A stretch of DNA of 64,000 nt from contig NZ_JAFBBY010000001.1 in the NCBI RefSeq assembly GCF_016907515.1, positions 2,294,001 to 2,358,000 of the forward strand, in the 5' to 3' direction. The notes below the pieces were generated by a model. That model did no database searches and was not told the DNA's origin. It saw only the letters and a list, made by a program, of their open reading frames with translations. This stretch comes from Nocardioides nitrophenolicus. GTDB lineage: Bacteria > Actinomycetota > Actinomycetes > Propionibacteriales > Nocardioidaceae. Positions 38,149-47,414 of this stretch are shown here, one piece after another (positions within the stretch are counted from its first letter, which is position 1; each line of letters opens with the position of its first letter). Made by a program: the position numbers and the translations under genes.

Positions 38149-38568
38149 GTGCCCGTGCTGCACCCCGTCACCTGGACCGCCCTGCCCGCACCCCTGGCCC
38201 AGTTCTGGACCGAGCGCCACCTCTGCACGCTCAGCACCCTCGACCGCGACGGCGCGCCCCATGCCGTCGCGGTCGGCGCGGTGCTCGACCCGGAGCGGGA
38301 GTGCGCGTGGGTGATCACCGACGGCGGCTCGCAGAAGGCCGCCAACCTGCGCCGCGACGGCCGCCTCGCGGTCAGCCAGGTCGACGGCGCCCGCTGGTCG
38401 ACGATCATCGGCACCGCGGAGGTGCTGTCCGACGCGGCGTCCGTCGCCCGCGCCTGCGAGAGGTACGCCGCCCGCTACCGGGAGCCCCGCCCCAACCCCA
38501 CGCGGGTGGCGCTGCGGATCAGCGTGACCCGGTTCCTGGGCTCCTCGCAGGTGCTCCCCCGCGACTGA
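38149..38568 (+). CDS. PPOX-class (F420/flavin split-barrel) oxidoreductase-like protein
   Basis: This 139-residue split-barrel protein is of the pyridoxamine-phosphate-oxidase/F420-binding superfamily. It shows LCTLSTLDRDGAPHAVAVG near residue 30, VITDGGSQKAANLRRDGRLAV, and a C-terminal VALRISVTRFLG strand. The substrate and cofactor (F420, FMN or heme) cannot be settled. GTG 38149 was chosen because AAGGAGG lies 8 bp before it; the longer ATG version would start ahead of that site. Confidence 0.75.
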   Translation: MPVLHPVTWTALPAPLAQFWTERHLCTLSTLDRDGAPHAVAVGAVLDPERECAWVITDGGSQKAANLRRDGRLAVSQVDGARWSTIIGTAEVLSDAASVARACERYAARYREPRPNPTRVALRISVTRFLGSSQVLPRD

Positions 38569-38584
38569 GCCTGATGAGCCGCGC

Positions 38585-38929
38585 TCAGCCGTCGATCTGT
38601 GCGAGCCGGGCCGTGACGAAGGCGCGGATCGCTGCCTCGGGCAACGGGTGCTCGGGCTGGAACCGGATGGTGCCCTTCTCGACGTCGTAGCCCTCGAGCA
38701 GCGGCGCCGCGGCCGCCACCGCGTCCGCGCTGAACGGGTAGACGCCGATGTGCTTCTTGGCCCGCATCACCGAGACGAGCGGCTTGCCGCGGTGGACCAG
38801 CGCCGGCATGCCGTAGCCCGTGCCCTGCTTCGCGTCGGGCACCATCTCCCGCACGATCGCGTAGAGCCCCTCGATCACCGCTCGGTCGTCGGGGTCGAGT
38901 CCGGCGAGGTAGTCGTCGACGCTGCCCAT
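38585..38929 (-). CDS. DUF1801 (YdhG-like) protein
   Basis: This 114-residue protein has the DUF1801 pattern. It begins SVDDYLAGLDPDDRAVIEGL, has GTGYGMPALVHRGKPLVSV, KKHIGVYPFS near residue 60 and a C-terminal GTIRFQPEHPLPEAAIRAFV. Some relatives are described as iron chaperone-like, but function is unproven. ATG 38929 lacks a clear ribosome site and overlaps the end of the upstream membrane-protein gene by 55 bp. Confidence 0.72.
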   Translation of the reverse strand: MGSVDDYLAGLDPDDRAVIEGLYAIVREMVPDAKQGTGYGMPALVHRGKPLVSVMRAKKHIGVYPFSADAVAAAAPLLEGYDVEKGTIRFQPEHPLPEAAIRAFVTARLAQIDG

Positions 38930-39327
38930 GGGGGCATGGTGCCACGCCCCGGCCCCTCGGCACGGCGCTCCTCGCGCCGGCGCAGGACCTGCTCGGTGGC
39001 GAGCAGGCCGCCCAGGACCGCGAGGGCGTAGGTCAGCCGAGCGGTCGTGTCCGTGCCCGGCTCGCCGAGCGTGATCGGCTCGCCCTGGACCGCCTGGACG
39101 AGCACCGCGACCAGCGCGGCGCCGACGGGGAGGGTGAGCCTGGCGACCAGGTCGCGGCGGTAGAGCAGCTGCCAGGCCGCGCCCGCCGCCACCCCGAGGA
39201 CGACGATCAGCACCCGGCCGACCGCGTCCAGCGCGGTCAGGTCGTTGGCCGCGAGGCTGACCGTGAGCGGCACCATGAAGGCCCACCGCTCGCGGCGCGG
39301 GGGACGGTCGAGCGCGCGGCCTTCCAT
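38875..39327 (-). CDS. Small hypothetical membrane protein
   Basis: This 150-residue protein has about four hydrophobic stretches between residues 15 and 110 (FMVPLTVSLAA, VLIVVLGVAAGAAW, LPVGAALVAVLVQAV and LTYALAVLGGLLA). An Arg/Glu-rich tail and a Ser/Thr/Pro end follow. The tail is read out of frame with the start of the DUF1801 gene. No family recognised. ATG 39327 was taken as start because upstream sequence is the TetR control region. Confidence 0.5.
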   Translation of the reverse strand: MEGRALDRPPRRERWAFMVPLTVSLAANDLTALDAVGRVLIVVLGVAAGAAWQLLYRRDLVARLTLPVGAALVAVLVQAVQGEPITLGEPGTDTTARLTYALAVLGGLLATEQVLRRREERRAEGPGRGTMPPWAASTTTSPDSTPTTER

Positions 39328-39391
39328 GCCCGCATCCTGCCCCACCGCGGCCCTCTTGACAGCAGGACGATCGAGGCGCACTCTCCTAATC

Positions 39392-40033
39392 ATGGTAGGC
39401 AATCCGACTCGCAATAGGATCGCCGAACGACGTGCGGCAACCCGGCGCGAGATCCTCGACGCCGCGTGGGCCCGGGCCCGCGAGGTGGGGATCGCCAGCA
39501 TCACGCTGCGCGACATCGCCCGCGCGGTGGGGATGCAGCCACCGTCGCTGTACTCCCACTTCGACTCCAAGAACGCCGTCTATGACGCCATGTACGGCGA
39601 GGCGTGGGCCGACTTCGAGGAGCACGCGACGCGCGAGCTCGACCGCCTGCCGGAGCATCCGCGAGCGGCGCTGCGCCACCTGGCACGGGACTTCTTCGAC
39701 TACGCGGTCGCCGACCTGGCCCGGCACCAGCTGATGAACCAGCGCACGATCCCGGGCTTCGAGCCGACACCCGCGTCCTACGCGCCGGCGGTGCGGGTGC
39801 TCGACCGGTGCGTCGTCCTGCTGGCCGCGCAGGGCGTCACGGACCGGGCCGACGTCGACATCTACATCGCGCTGATCAGCGGCCTGATCGACCAGCAGCT
39901 CGCCAACGACCCGGGTGGGGACCGCTACGCGCGGCTGCTCGACCGGGCCATCGACATGTTCGCGGACGCCGCCGGGGTCCCGCCCCTGCCCGAGAGGAGC
40001 CCGGCCCGCCGCACGGCACTGACCAGGAAATGA
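39392..40033 (+). CDS. TetR-family regulator
   Basis: This 213-residue protein has an N-terminal helix-turn-helix domain (RREILDAAWARAREVGIASITLRDIARAVG, then PSLYSHFDSKNAVYDAMY). Its C-terminal ligand domain is of the WHG/TetR_C_13 kind. ATG 39392 lies directly after CCTAAT, and TTGACA occurs at 39356, so the transcript may be nearly leaderless. CCTA/TAGG inverted half-sites flank the start codon and may be a self-operator. It is translationally coupled (ATGA) to the isomerase-like gene, its probable target. Confidence 0.85.
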   Translation: MVGNPTRNRIAERRAATRREILDAAWARAREVGIASITLRDIARAVGMQPPSLYSHFDSKNAVYDAMYGEAWADFEEHATRELDRLPEHPRAALRHLARDFFDYAVADLARHQLMNQRTIPGFEPTPASYAPAVRVLDRCVVLLAAQGVTDRADVDIYIALISGLIDQQLANDPGGDRYARLLDRAIDMFADAAGVPPLPERSPARRTALTRK

Positions 40034-40809
40034 GCACCACCATGAACGGATCGTCGAACCGGGCGGCCCTGCGCCGGCCCGCGCTGGACCGCAGCACCGC
40101 CATGACCCTCGCCGCCGACGAGTACGCCGCCTACACCGCGGCCGTCGCCGGCCTGGAGCCGAGCGCCTGGACCCGCCCGACCGCCTGCACCCTGTGGGAC
40201 GTGCGCCAGATGACCGCCCACGTCGTCGGCATGGCGGAGATGGCCGCCGGCGTCCGGGAGGGCATCCGCCAACGCCGGATCGCCGGCCGGGACGCGGCCG
40301 CCCAGCGGATCGCCTTCATCGACGCGCTGACCGACGTGCAGGTCAGGGAGCGCGCGGACCACGACGCACGCCGGCTCACCGACGACCTGCGCCGGGTCGG
40401 GCCCCGCGCCGCACGTGGTCGCCGGATGACCCCCGGCCTCCTCCGGCGCCGCGACATCGGCGTACCGCAGGACGTGGCGGGCGTCCCGGAGAGCTGGTCG
40501 CTCGGCTACCTCGTGGACGTGATTCTGACCCGCGACACCTGGATGCACCGCAGCGACGTGGCCGAGGCGACCGGCGTCCCGATGACGCTCACCGCCGAGC
40601 ACGACGGCCGGATCGTGGCCGACGTGGTCGCCGAGTGGGCGAGCCGCCACGGCCGGCCGTACCGGCTGACCCTCACCGGCCCCGCTGGCGGCGCGTGGTC
40701 GGCGGGCGAGGGCGGCGAGGAGCTCGAGCTCGACGCGGTTCAGTTCTGCCGGGTGCTCTCCGGGCGAGGTGAGGCGTCGGGGCTGCTGGCCACGGCCGTC
40801 CCGTTCTGA
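40030..40809 (+). CDS. Mycothiol-dependent maleylpyruvate isomerase-family protein (DinB fold)
   Basis: This 259-residue protein has the four-helix MDMPI/DinB domain: LAADEYAAYTAAVAGL, W-x-R-PTACTLWDVRQMTAHVVGM with a metal-binding His, and ILTRDTWMHRSDVAEATG with a second His. A C-terminal domain with WSAGEGGEELELDAVQFCRVLSGR is typical of actinobacterial members. It probably uses mycothiol in isomerisation or detoxification; the substrate is unknown. The end overlaps the convergent nhaA gene by 70 bp. Confidence 0.8.
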   Translation: MSTTMNGSSNRAALRRPALDRSTAMTLAADEYAAYTAAVAGLEPSAWTRPTACTLWDVRQMTAHVVGMAEMAAGVREGIRQRRIAGRDAAAQRIAFIDALTDVQVRERADHDARRLTDDLRRVGPRAARGRRMTPGLLRRRDIGVPQDVAGVPESWSLGYLVDVILTRDTWMHRSDVAEATGVPMTLTAEHDGRIVADVVAEWASRHGRPYRLTLTGPAGGAWSAGEGGEELELDAVQFCRVLSGRGEASGLLATAVPF

Positions 40810-42155
40810 GCGCCGCGTCCCGACATCAACAGCAGGGCCACCCCCACCGCCGCGGCGAGCAGCGATGCCAGCAGGATGCCGACCTTCGCCTCGGCGGTGA
40901 GCAGGTCCGAGCCGGGGAAGGACAGCCCGGCGATGAACAGCGACACGGTGAACCCGATCCCGGCGACCGCGCCGATGCCGACGAGCTGCGGCCACGACGT
41001 CCCGTCGGGCATCCGGGCCAGGCCGAGCCGGACGGCGAGGAAGCAGGCGAGGGTGATCCCGAGCGGCTTGCCGAGCACCAGGCCGGCGGCGATGCCGAGC
41101 GCCACCGGCGCGCGTAGCGCCTCGCCGAGGACGCCGTCGCCGAGCGCGACACCGGCGTTGGCGAGGGCGAACACCGGCAGCACGACGTACGACGACAGCG
41201 GGTGCAGCCGGGTCTGCAGCCGTTCGACGACGGGCACCGACTCGCCGATGAGGAAGCGCAGCCGGTGCAGCTCCTCGGCGTCGAGGTCGTTGTCGCGCAG
41301 CCCCTCGACGGCGTACTCGGTGGCGACCGAGGGGCGCAGCAGCGCGACAGCCGGGGTGAGCAGGCCGACGGCGACACCGGCGAGGGTGGCGTGCACGCCG
41401 GACTGGAGCAGCGCGAACCAGACGCCGACGCCGAGCACGGCGTACACCGGGATCGCCCACACCCGCGCGGCCCGCAGCACCGTCATCACCGCGAGCAGGC
41501 CGAGCGCGCCCGCCAGCCAGCCGAGGGAGAGCTCGTCGGTGTAGAAGACCGCGATCACCAGGATCGCGCCGATGTCGTCGACGATCGCGAGGGTGAGCAG
41601 GAACAGCCGGGCGGGTGAGGGGATCCGCCGGCCGAGCAGCCCGAGCACGCCGACCGCGAAGGCGATGTCGGTCGCCATCGGGATCCCCCAGCCGGCGGCA
41701 CCCTCGCCGCGGCCGACGACCGCGACGTAGACCAGCGCGGGCACGACCATGCCGCCGACCGCGGCGACGATCGGCAGCGCGGCGGTGCGGGGGTCGCGCA
41801 GGTCGCCGTGGACCAGCTCGTACTTGATCTCCAGGCCGACGACGAAGAAGAAGATCGTCATCAGCCCGTCGTTGACCCAGTGCTGGAGCGACTCCTCGAT
41901 GCGCCAGTCCCCGATCTCGAGCGCGAGCGGGGTGTGCCAGAAGTGGTCGTAGGCCGACGCCCAGCCGTCGAACGGCAGGTTCACCCAGAGCAGCGCGAGC
42001 ACGGTGGCGGCGAGCAGCAGCACCGAGCCGGCCGACTCGACGTGCAGGAACTCGCGCAGCGGGCGGGCGACGTAGCGCGCCAAGGGACGCTCGCTCGCCG
42101 TCCAGACCGGGCCGCGGCGCCAGAGGTCGTCGGGGTGGTGCGGGGGCTGGGACAC
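40740..42155 (-). CDS. nhaA: Na+/H+ antiporter NhaA
   Basis: This 471-residue antiporter has about 12 membrane segments. It shows NDGLMTIFFFVVGLEIKYELVHGDL, PMATDIAFAVGVLGLLG and LTLAIVDDIGAILVIAVFY, where the paired Asp residues bind Na+ and H+. ALANAGVALGDG and GKPLGITLACFLAV follow. GTG 42155 was chosen because AGGAGG lies 6 bp before it; the frame stays open further upstream without similarity. The Ser/Pro-rich C-terminus runs antisense into the preceding gene. Confidence 0.93.
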   Translation of the reverse strand: MSQPPHHPDDLWRRGPVWTASERPLARYVARPLREFLHVESAGSVLLLAATVLALLWVNLPFDGWASAYDHFWHTPLALEIGDWRIEESLQHWVNDGLMTIFFFVVGLEIKYELVHGDLRDPRTAALPIVAAVGGMVVPALVYVAVVGRGEGAAGWGIPMATDIAFAVGVLGLLGRRIPSPARLFLLTLAIVDDIGAILVIAVFYTDELSLGWLAGALGLLAVMTVLRAARVWAIPVYAVLGVGVWFALLQSGVHATLAGVAVGLLTPAVALLRPSVATEYAVEGLRDNDLDAEELHRLRFLIGESVPVVERLQTRLHPLSSYVVLPVFALANAGVALGDGVLGEALRAPVALGIAAGLVLGKPLGITLACFLAVRLGLARMPDGTSWPQLVGIGAVAGIGFTVSLFIAGLSFPGSDLLTAEAKVGILLASLLAAAVGVALLLMSGRGAQNGTAVASSPDASPRPESTRQN

Positions 42156-42256
42156 GGCGGTCCTCCTGGCGTCAGCGGGGCAGGGGCATGCACATGCCGA
42201 CCAGACTTCCCGGCTCACCTGTGCCCAGCCTAGCGAGACTCGGTAGGGTCGGCCGC

Positions 42257-42658
42257 ATGGCCACCGAACCGCTCCGTGAAGAGCCGACCATCGGACGTCT
42301 CATCAAGGACGCGCAGACCGATCTCTCCACGATCATGCGCAAGGAGATCCAGCTCGCGAAGTCCGAGCTCAAGGTCAGCGTGACGGCAGGTGGCGTCGGC
42401 CTGGGCCTGGTCGCCGCCGCGGGCTTCCTGCTCGTGCTGGCCGTCATCATGCTCTCGGTGGCGATCGCGTACTTCATCAACTGGAACGGCCAGGGCCTCG
42501 ACCTGCACTGGGCGTTCCTGATCGTCTTCGCGTTCTACGTCCTCATCGCCGCGCTGCTGGTGTTCCTGGCGATCCGCAGCTTCAAGCGGGTCAAGGCCCC
42601 CGAACGCGCCATCGAGCAGGGCTCCAAGCTCCCGCGCGCGCTCAAGGGCCAGGCCTGA
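42257..42658 (+). CDS. Actinobacterial holin-X family (phage holin superfamily III-like) membrane protein
   Basis: This 133-residue protein starts with a charged amphipathic part (TIGRLIKDAQTDLSTIMRKEIQLAKSE) followed by two long membrane helices (residues 45-70 and 85-110) and a basic tail. This pattern fits the holin-X family, widespread in Actinobacteria and not evidence of a prophage. TAGGGT at 42244-42249 could be a -10 with transcription starting at or near ATG 42257 (leaderless). Function unknown. Confidence 0.75.
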   Translation: MATEPLREEPTIGRLIKDAQTDLSTIMRKEIQLAKSELKVSVTAGGVGLGLVAAAGFLLVLAVIMLSVAIAYFINWNGQGLDLHWAFLIVFAFYVLIAALLVFLAIRSFKRVKAPERAIEQGSKLPRALKGQA

Positions 42659-42692
42659 GCCGGACGGCCTGAGGGCCGGACAGGGGGAGCCG

Positions 42693-43559
42693 ATGGCGCG
42701 CCAGCCGGTCGTCGCCGGGAGGGCCGAGCAGCTGCTCGGCGCTGCCGTCGTCGCGACCGCGCCGGTCGCCGGCGGCGACATCTCCACGGCCGTCAAGCTG
42801 CGCCTGTCCAGCGGCCGCACCGCCTTCCTCAAGACGCTCAGCCCGGCGCCGCCCCGGTTCTTCGCCCGGGAGGCCGCGGGCCTGCGCTGGCTCGCCGAGG
42901 CCACGCCGAGCGGTGGGGTCGCCACCGCCGAGGTGCTCGCCGTCGCCGCCGACTGCCTCATCCTCGACTGGGTGGAGGCCGGACGGCCCACGGCCGAGGC
43001 CGCCGGCGGGTTCGGCCGCGCCCTCGCCGCCACCCATGCCTACGGCGCCACCGCGTTCGGCGCCGACGCCGACGGCTACATCGGCCGGCTGCCGCTGCCC
43101 AACCGCGCGCTGCCGACCTGGGCGGAGTTCCACGCCGAGCGCCGGATCGCGCCGTACCTCAAGGTGCTGCGCGACAAGGAGATCGTCAGCGCCGAGGACG
43201 CCGCCCTGATCGAGACCGCCGCCGCCCGGGCCCCGTCGATCGTGCCGGAGGAGCCGCCCGCCCGCCTCCACGGCGACCTGTGGAACGGCAACGTGCTGTG
43301 GGGCGCCGGCGACCGGGTCGTGGTCATCGACCCGGCGGCGTACGGCGGCCACCGCGAGGTCGACCTCGCCATGCTCGCCCTCTTCGGCCTGCCCCAGCTC
43401 CCGCAGGTGATGGCCGCCTACGCCGAGGCGTACCCGCTGGCCGACGGCTGGGAGGACCGGCTCGGCTACCACCAGCTGTTCCCGCTGCTCGTCCACGCCT
43501 GTCTCTTCGGCGGCCAGTACGGCGCCCGCGCGGCCCGGGTCGCGCAGCGCTACCTATGA
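42693..43559 (+). CDS. Fructosamine kinase family protein
   Basis: This 288-residue kinase has the aminoglycoside-phosphotransferase fold. It shows [21 protein letters not shown] with the ATP-binding Lys, [11 protein letters not shown], the catalytic loop [12 protein letters not shown] and metal-binding [17 protein letters not shown]. These match ketosamine-3-kinases, which phosphorylate glycated amines and start their repair. GGGGGAG precedes ATG 42693. It ends 10 bp from the convergent calcium-binding protein gene. Confidence 0.85.
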   Translation: MARQPVVAGRAEQLLGAAVVATAPVAGGDISTAVKLRLSSGRTAFLKTLSPAPPRFFAREAAGLRWLAEATPSGGVATAEVLAVAADCLILDWVEAGRPTAEAAGGFGRALAATHAYGATAFGADADGYIGRLPLPNRALPTWAEFHAERRIAPYLKVLRDKEIVSAEDAALIETAAARAPSIVPEEPPARLHGDLWNGNVLWGAGDRVVVIDPAAYGGHREVDLAMLALFGLPQLPQVMAAYAEAYPLADGWEDRLGYHQLFPLLVHACLFGGQYGARAARVAQRYL

Positions 43560-43569
43560 GCAGCCCGGC

Positions 43570-44670
43570 TCAGATCTGGACCCGGGTCTCGCAGTTGCGC
43601 GCGGTGTCGCTGCCGCGGTTGCCGCGGCAGTAGTCGCGCTGCGGGCCGCCGTCCAACCGGTCCCGGCCGCTGCCACCCCAGAGCACGTCGCGCCCCCGGC
43701 CGCCGAACAGGCGGTCGGAGTCCTCCAGCCCGGTGAGGCGGTCCTCGCCCGCGCCGCCGCGAAGCACGTCGCGCCCGGAGCCGCCGCCGACACTGTCGTC
43801 ACCGGATCCGCCACGCACCCGGTCCCTTCCCGCGCCGCCTCCCAGCCGGTCGTCTCCCGCGAGCCCCAGCACCAGGTCGTCTCCCGGGCCGCCGGCGAGC
43901 CGGTCGTCACCGCTGCTCCCGACGAGCACGTCGTTCGCCTGACCCCCGATCACCCCCTCGACACCGACCAGCACGTCGGCGGTGGCGGGCGGATCGCCGA
44001 TCGCGACGGCGGAGCCCGGCGTCGAGGTCGCGGCGTCCGGCAGCCGCGCGGAGATCGGCTCGGAGGAGGTGTCGTAGGTGACCAGGTCCTCACCACCGCC
44101 GCCGTCGAGCAGGTCGGCGTCGCCGGTGCCGCCCGTGATCACGTCGGGGCCCGGACCGCCGAGCACCGTGTCGGAGCCCGGCCCGCCGTCGAGCAGACTG
44201 CCCGACATGCTGCTCGTCCCCAGGGCCGTGGCCAGCACGTCGTCGCCCGCACCCCCGAGGAGGAGGGTCGGGGTCGTGAGCGCACAGACCACGTCGTCGC
44301 CAGCGCCGGCGTCCACGCTCACCGTCGCGACCGTCGCCCCCGGCGGCGCCGCGGTGACCACGATGACGTCGGCCCCGGCCGTCCCTGCCGCGGAGACGGG
44401 AACGCCCGCGGCGACGACGGTCTGGGTGATCGCGCCCTTGTCGACACCGCGCACGAACACGTGGTCGTCGGCGACGTGGCAGGCATCCTGCGACGCCGAC
44501 GGGGTCGACGCCGCGGTCGAGGAGACCGGTACGACGACCAGGAAGCCGAGAGCGGCGGTCATGGCGAGCGTGTGCACGACACGGTTCAGGGCGCGACGCC
44601 ACCCAGGCGGCCGGGGAGCGAATCCCGTCGCGGCCCCACCTCTCAGCCGCCCCTCAGGCCGATCGGCCAT
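43570..44670 (-). CDS. Secreted RTX-like calcium-binding repeat protein
   Basis: This protein of up to 366 residues has a hydrophobic export segment ([20 protein letters not shown]) and then two blocks of GGxGxDxLxGG nonapeptide repeats, residues about 120-190 and 230-350. It ends in a Cys-containing tail (DYCRGNRG and NCETRV). The repeats form Ca-loaded beta rolls outside the cell. The start is doubtful: ATG 44670 lies only 9 bp from the divergent response-regulator start, and its first 35 residues would be encoded by that promoter. GTG 44577 or ATG 44562, just before the signal peptide, are plausible alternatives. Confidence 0.72.
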   Translation of the reverse strand: MADRPEGRLRGGAATGFAPRPPGWRRALNRVVHTLAMTAALGFLVVVPVSSTAASTPSASQDACHVADDHVFVRGVDKGAITQTVVAAGVPVSAAGTAGADVIVVTAAPPGATVATVSVDAGAGDDVVCALTTPTLLLGGAGDDVLATALGTSSMSGSLLDGGPGSDTVLGGPGPDVITGGTGDADLLDGGGGEDLVTYDTSSEPISARLPDAATSTPGSAVAIGDPPATADVLVGVEGVIGGQANDVLVGSSGDDRLAGGPGDDLVLGLAGDDRLGGGAGRDRVRGGSGDDSVGGGSGRDVLRGGAGEDRLTGLEDSDRLFGGRGRDVLWGGSGRDRLDGGPQRDYCRGNRGSDTARNCETRVQI

Positions 44671-44679
44671 GATGGGGGC

Positions 44680-45393
44680 GTGTCCGCCCGTACTCCCGTC
44701 CCGCACCGCGTCCTCGTCGTCGACGACGACCGTGCCGTCCGGGAGTCGCTGCGCCGCTCCCTCGCGTTCAACGGGTACGACGTCCACCTGGCCGGCGACG
44801 GCGCCGAGGCGCTGGCGGGGATCGGGGCGGTCGCGCCCGACGTCGTGGTGATGGACGTGATGATGCCCAAGCTCGACGGGCTCGAGGCGACCCGGGCGCT
44901 GCGGGCGGCGGGCAATGACGTGCCGATCCTGGTGCTGACCGCGCGCGACGCCGTCGGCGAGCGGGTCGAGGGGCTCGACGCGGGCGCCGACGACTACCTC
45001 ACCAAGCCGTTCGCGCTCGAGGAGCTGCTCGCCCGGCTCCGCGCGCTGCTGCGCCGGGTGACGCCGATCGAGGAGGGCGCCGAGGAGGAGGTCCTCTCCT
45101 TCGCCGACCTGACCATGAACGTCACGACCCGCGAGGTGCGCCGCGGCAGTCGGCTGATCGAGCTGACCCGCACCGAGTTCACCCTGCTGGAGATGTTCCT
45201 GCGCCGCCCGCGCCGGGTGCTCGACCGCAGCTTCATCCTCGAGGAGGTCTGGGGCTACGACTTCCCCACCACCGCCAACTCCCTCGAGGTCTACGTCGGC
45301 TACCTGCGCCGCAAGACCGAGGCCGAGGGCGAGCCGCGGCTGATCCACACCGTCCGCGGCATCGGGTACGTCCTGCGCGCGACGGAGTCCTGA
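44680..45393 (+). CDS. mprA: OmpR/PhoB-family response regulator (MprA-like)
   Basis: This 237-residue regulator has a receiver domain with acidic pocket DDD (15-17), phospho-acceptor Asp59 in VVMDVMMP, and the YLTKPF lysine near residue 108. A winged-helix DNA-binding domain follows (residues 135-235, [20 protein letters not shown] and [14 protein letters not shown]). GTG 44680 has no ribosome site, but CATGAT at 44668 could be a -10, implying a leaderless mRNA. It is followed 10 bp later by its sensor kinase gene. The divergent calcium-binding protein gene is a likely target. The symbol follows similarity to MprA. Confidence 0.88.
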   Translation: MSARTPVPHRVLVVDDDRAVRESLRRSLAFNGYDVHLAGDGAEALAGIGAVAPDVVVMDVMMPKLDGLEATRALRAAGNDVPILVLTARDAVGERVEGLDAGADDYLTKPFALEELLARLRALLRRVTPIEEGAEEEVLSFADLTMNVTTREVRRGSRLIELTRTEFTLLEMFLRRPRRVLDRSFILEEVWGYDFPTTANSLEVYVGYLRRKTEAEGEPRLIHTVRGIGYVLRATES

Positions 45394-45403
45394 GCGCGCG
45401 CCC

Positions 45404-46828
45404 ATGGCGACCTCCTGGAGCCTGGCGATGGGCCCGGGCCCCGACGGACGCTGGCACTACCGCCGCTCGCTCGCGAGCCGGGTGATCTGGCTGACGACGA
45501 TCGCGGTCGGCATGTCGGTCGCACTGGTGGCGGTGGGCGCCTACATCACGGCTCGGGTGCAGATGCAGGACACCCTCGACAACGCGCTCGTCTACCGAGC
45601 CGAGAAGGCGGCCGACTCCGACACCCTGCTGCAGGTGGGCTCGCAGGGCATCCCCTCGTGGGCCCTCGGCGCCGGCGACGTCCGGATCGCGATCCTCGAC
45701 TACAACGAGCGCACCCTGCGGATCCTCGACCGCGGCCCGACCCTGGAGCTGGGCCGGTCCGAGCTCGAGGTGGCGCAGGGCAAGAGCGACCGCAGCCTGC
45801 GCACCATCGAGCTCGGCGGCGAGCGCTACCGCGTGGTCGCCGTACCCACCCAGCAGAGCGGGCTCGCGCTGATCATCGCCCAGCCGCTCGAGGACCAGGA
45901 CCGCACGCTGCGCCGGCTGGGCTGGGTGACCATCGCGTTCGGCTTCTTCGGCGTCCTGGCCGCCGGGCTCGCCGGGTGGGCGGTCGCGAGCAACGGCCTG
46001 CGACCGGTGCGTCGGCTGAGCGGCTCGGTCGAGGAGATCGCCCGCACCGAGGACTTCACGCCGCTGCCCGTGGAGGGCGACGACGAGGTGGCCCGGTTGG
46101 CGACGGCGTTCAACCACCTCCTGGTCGCGCTCGACGCGAGCCGGACCCGGCAGCGCCAGCTGGTCGCCGACGCGAGCCACGAGCTGCGGACGCCGCTGAC
46201 CGCGCTGCGCACCAACATCGACCTGCTGACCATGACCGCGCGCAGCGCCGACGGCTTCGGCGGCCTGCCGCCGGACGCCCGCGACGAGCTGCTCGACGAC
46301 GTCCGGGCCCAGATCGAGGAGCTGACCACCCTCATCGGCGACCTCACCGAGCTCGCCCGCGACGAGCCGATCCCGGTCCAGGTCGAGCCGGTCGACCTGG
46401 CCGATGTCGTCGACCACGCCGTGCAGCGGGTACGCCGACGCGCCCCCGGCCTGGAGTTCGAGGTCTTCACCCGCCCGTGGTGGGTGATCGGCGAGGACGC
46501 CGAGCTGGAGCGCGCGGTGACCAACCTGCTCGACAACGCGGCCAAGTGGAGCCCGAAGGGCGGACAGGTGACCGTCCGGCTCAGTGACGGCGTGCTGACC
46601 GTCGACGACCAGGGCCCCGGCATCGCCGAGGCCGACCGGACCCGGATCTTCGACCGGTTCTGGCGCTCCGACGATGCCCGCACCATGCCCGGATCGGGTC
46701 TCGGCCTGGCGATCGTGCGCCAGGTCGCCGCCCGCCACTCGGGCTCGGTGCAGGCCACCGCCAACGCGAGCGGAGGCGCCCGCCTCGTGCTCAAGCTGCC
46801 CGGACGGGAGAACAACCCCCATGCCTGA
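45404..46828 (+). CDS. mprB: Sensor histidine kinase (MprB-like)
   Basis: This 474-residue membrane kinase has helix 1 at about residues 28-50, an extracellular sensor region to about residue 170, helix 2 (VTIAFGFFGVLAAGLAGWAV) and a HAMP domain. The phospho-accepting His lies in ADASHELRTPLTALRTN, followed by the HATPase domain with N box LLDNAAKWSP, G1 DQGPGIAE and G2 GSGLGLAIV. It pairs with the response regulator just upstream. Its last 8 bp overlap the next gene, a lipoprotein that may help sensing. Confidence 0.88.
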   Translation: MATSWSLAMGPGPDGRWHYRRSLASRVIWLTTIAVGMSVALVAVGAYITARVQMQDTLDNALVYRAEKAADSDTLLQVGSQGIPSWALGAGDVRIAILDYNERTLRILDRGPTLELGRSELEVAQGKSDRSLRTIELGGERYRVVAVPTQQSGLALIIAQPLEDQDRTLRRLGWVTIAFGFFGVLAAGLAGWAVASNGLRPVRRLSGSVEEIARTEDFTPLPVEGDDEVARLATAFNHLLVALDASRTRQRQLVADASHELRTPLTALRTNIDLLTMTARSADGFGGLPPDARDELLDDVRAQIEELTTLIGDLTELARDEPIPVQVEPVDLADVVDHAVQRVRRRAPGLEFEVFTRPWWVIGEDAELERAVTNLLDNAAKWSPKGGQVTVRLSDGVLTVDDQGPGIAEADRTRIFDRFWRSDDARTMPGSGLGLAIVRQVAARHSGSVQATANASGGARLVLKLPGRENNPHA

Positions 46829-47399
46829 ATCTCGGCGTACCGCCCTGGTGGCGGCCGTCGTCTGCCTCCCCCTCGCCCTCGCGGCCTGCGGCGGCGACGA
46901 GAAGGTCGGCGCCAGGCCCAGCCTGCCCACCGAGACGCCCGCGCTGTGGAACACCTGCGACGTCCTCGACGCGGCGTTCGTGAAGGCGCAGTTCGGCATC
47001 GACGCCACCGAGCACACCGGCACGCCCACCAAGCCGGAGTGCCGGTTCACCCCCGCCGAGGGCAGCGGCGACGCGGCGATCACCTCCAACTACCTGCTCT
47101 TCCCCGGCACCCTCGAGCAGGCGTGGAAGACGATGGGCCAACGGGACGACGCCGACGTCCGCACCCCCGCGATCGACGGGGCCGACGACGCGCGCGTGGT
47201 CGTCAACGCCACCAAGGAGCAGCTCTACGTCACCGGCTTCGTGCAGAACGGCGACCTGATCCAGCAGGTCGACGTCGTCGACCCGGCGCCGTACGACGAG
47301 AAGCGGGTCGTGCGCGGCGTGCGGGCCACCCTCACGACGCTCTCCACCCACGCGGCCGAGACCGGCGCGGGCGCGGACCCCACCGCGTCGCCGAGCTGA
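46821..47399 (+). CDS. Putative lipoprotein (DUF3558-like) linked to the two-component system
   Basis: This 192-residue protein has a signal peptide ending in the lipobox LAAC (Cys at residue 23). A soluble domain follows with two Cys residues (NTCDVLDAAFVKAQFG and PECRFTP) that could form a disulfide. The pattern resembles DUF3558 lipoproteins of Actinobacteria. ATG 46821 lies within the last codons of the sensor kinase gene. An accessory role in signal sensing is inferred from coupling only. Confidence 0.7.
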   Translation: MPESRRTALVAAVVCLPLALAACGGDEKVGARPSLPTETPALWNTCDVLDAAFVKAQFGIDATEHTGTPTKPECRFTPAEGSGDAAITSNYLLFPGTLEQAWKTMGQRDDADVRTPAIDGADDARVVVNATKEQLYVTGFVQNGDLIQQVDVVDPAPYDEKRVVRGVRATLTTLSTHAAETGAGADPTASPS

Positions 47400-47414
47400 C
47401 GCCCGGTCAGCTCG
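47392..47414. terminator. Bidirectional hairpin spanning convergent stop codons
   Basis: CGAGCTGAC (47392-47400) and GTCAGCTCG (47406-47414) form a 9-bp perfect stem with a 5-base loop. The lipoprotein stop is in the left arm and the SRPBCC gene stop in the right arm. Confidence 0.55.

Noticed and set aside
42257..42658. Holin-like gene as sign of a prophage
   Set aside because: Holin-X family proteins are general actinobacterial membrane proteins, and no phage genes lie around it.
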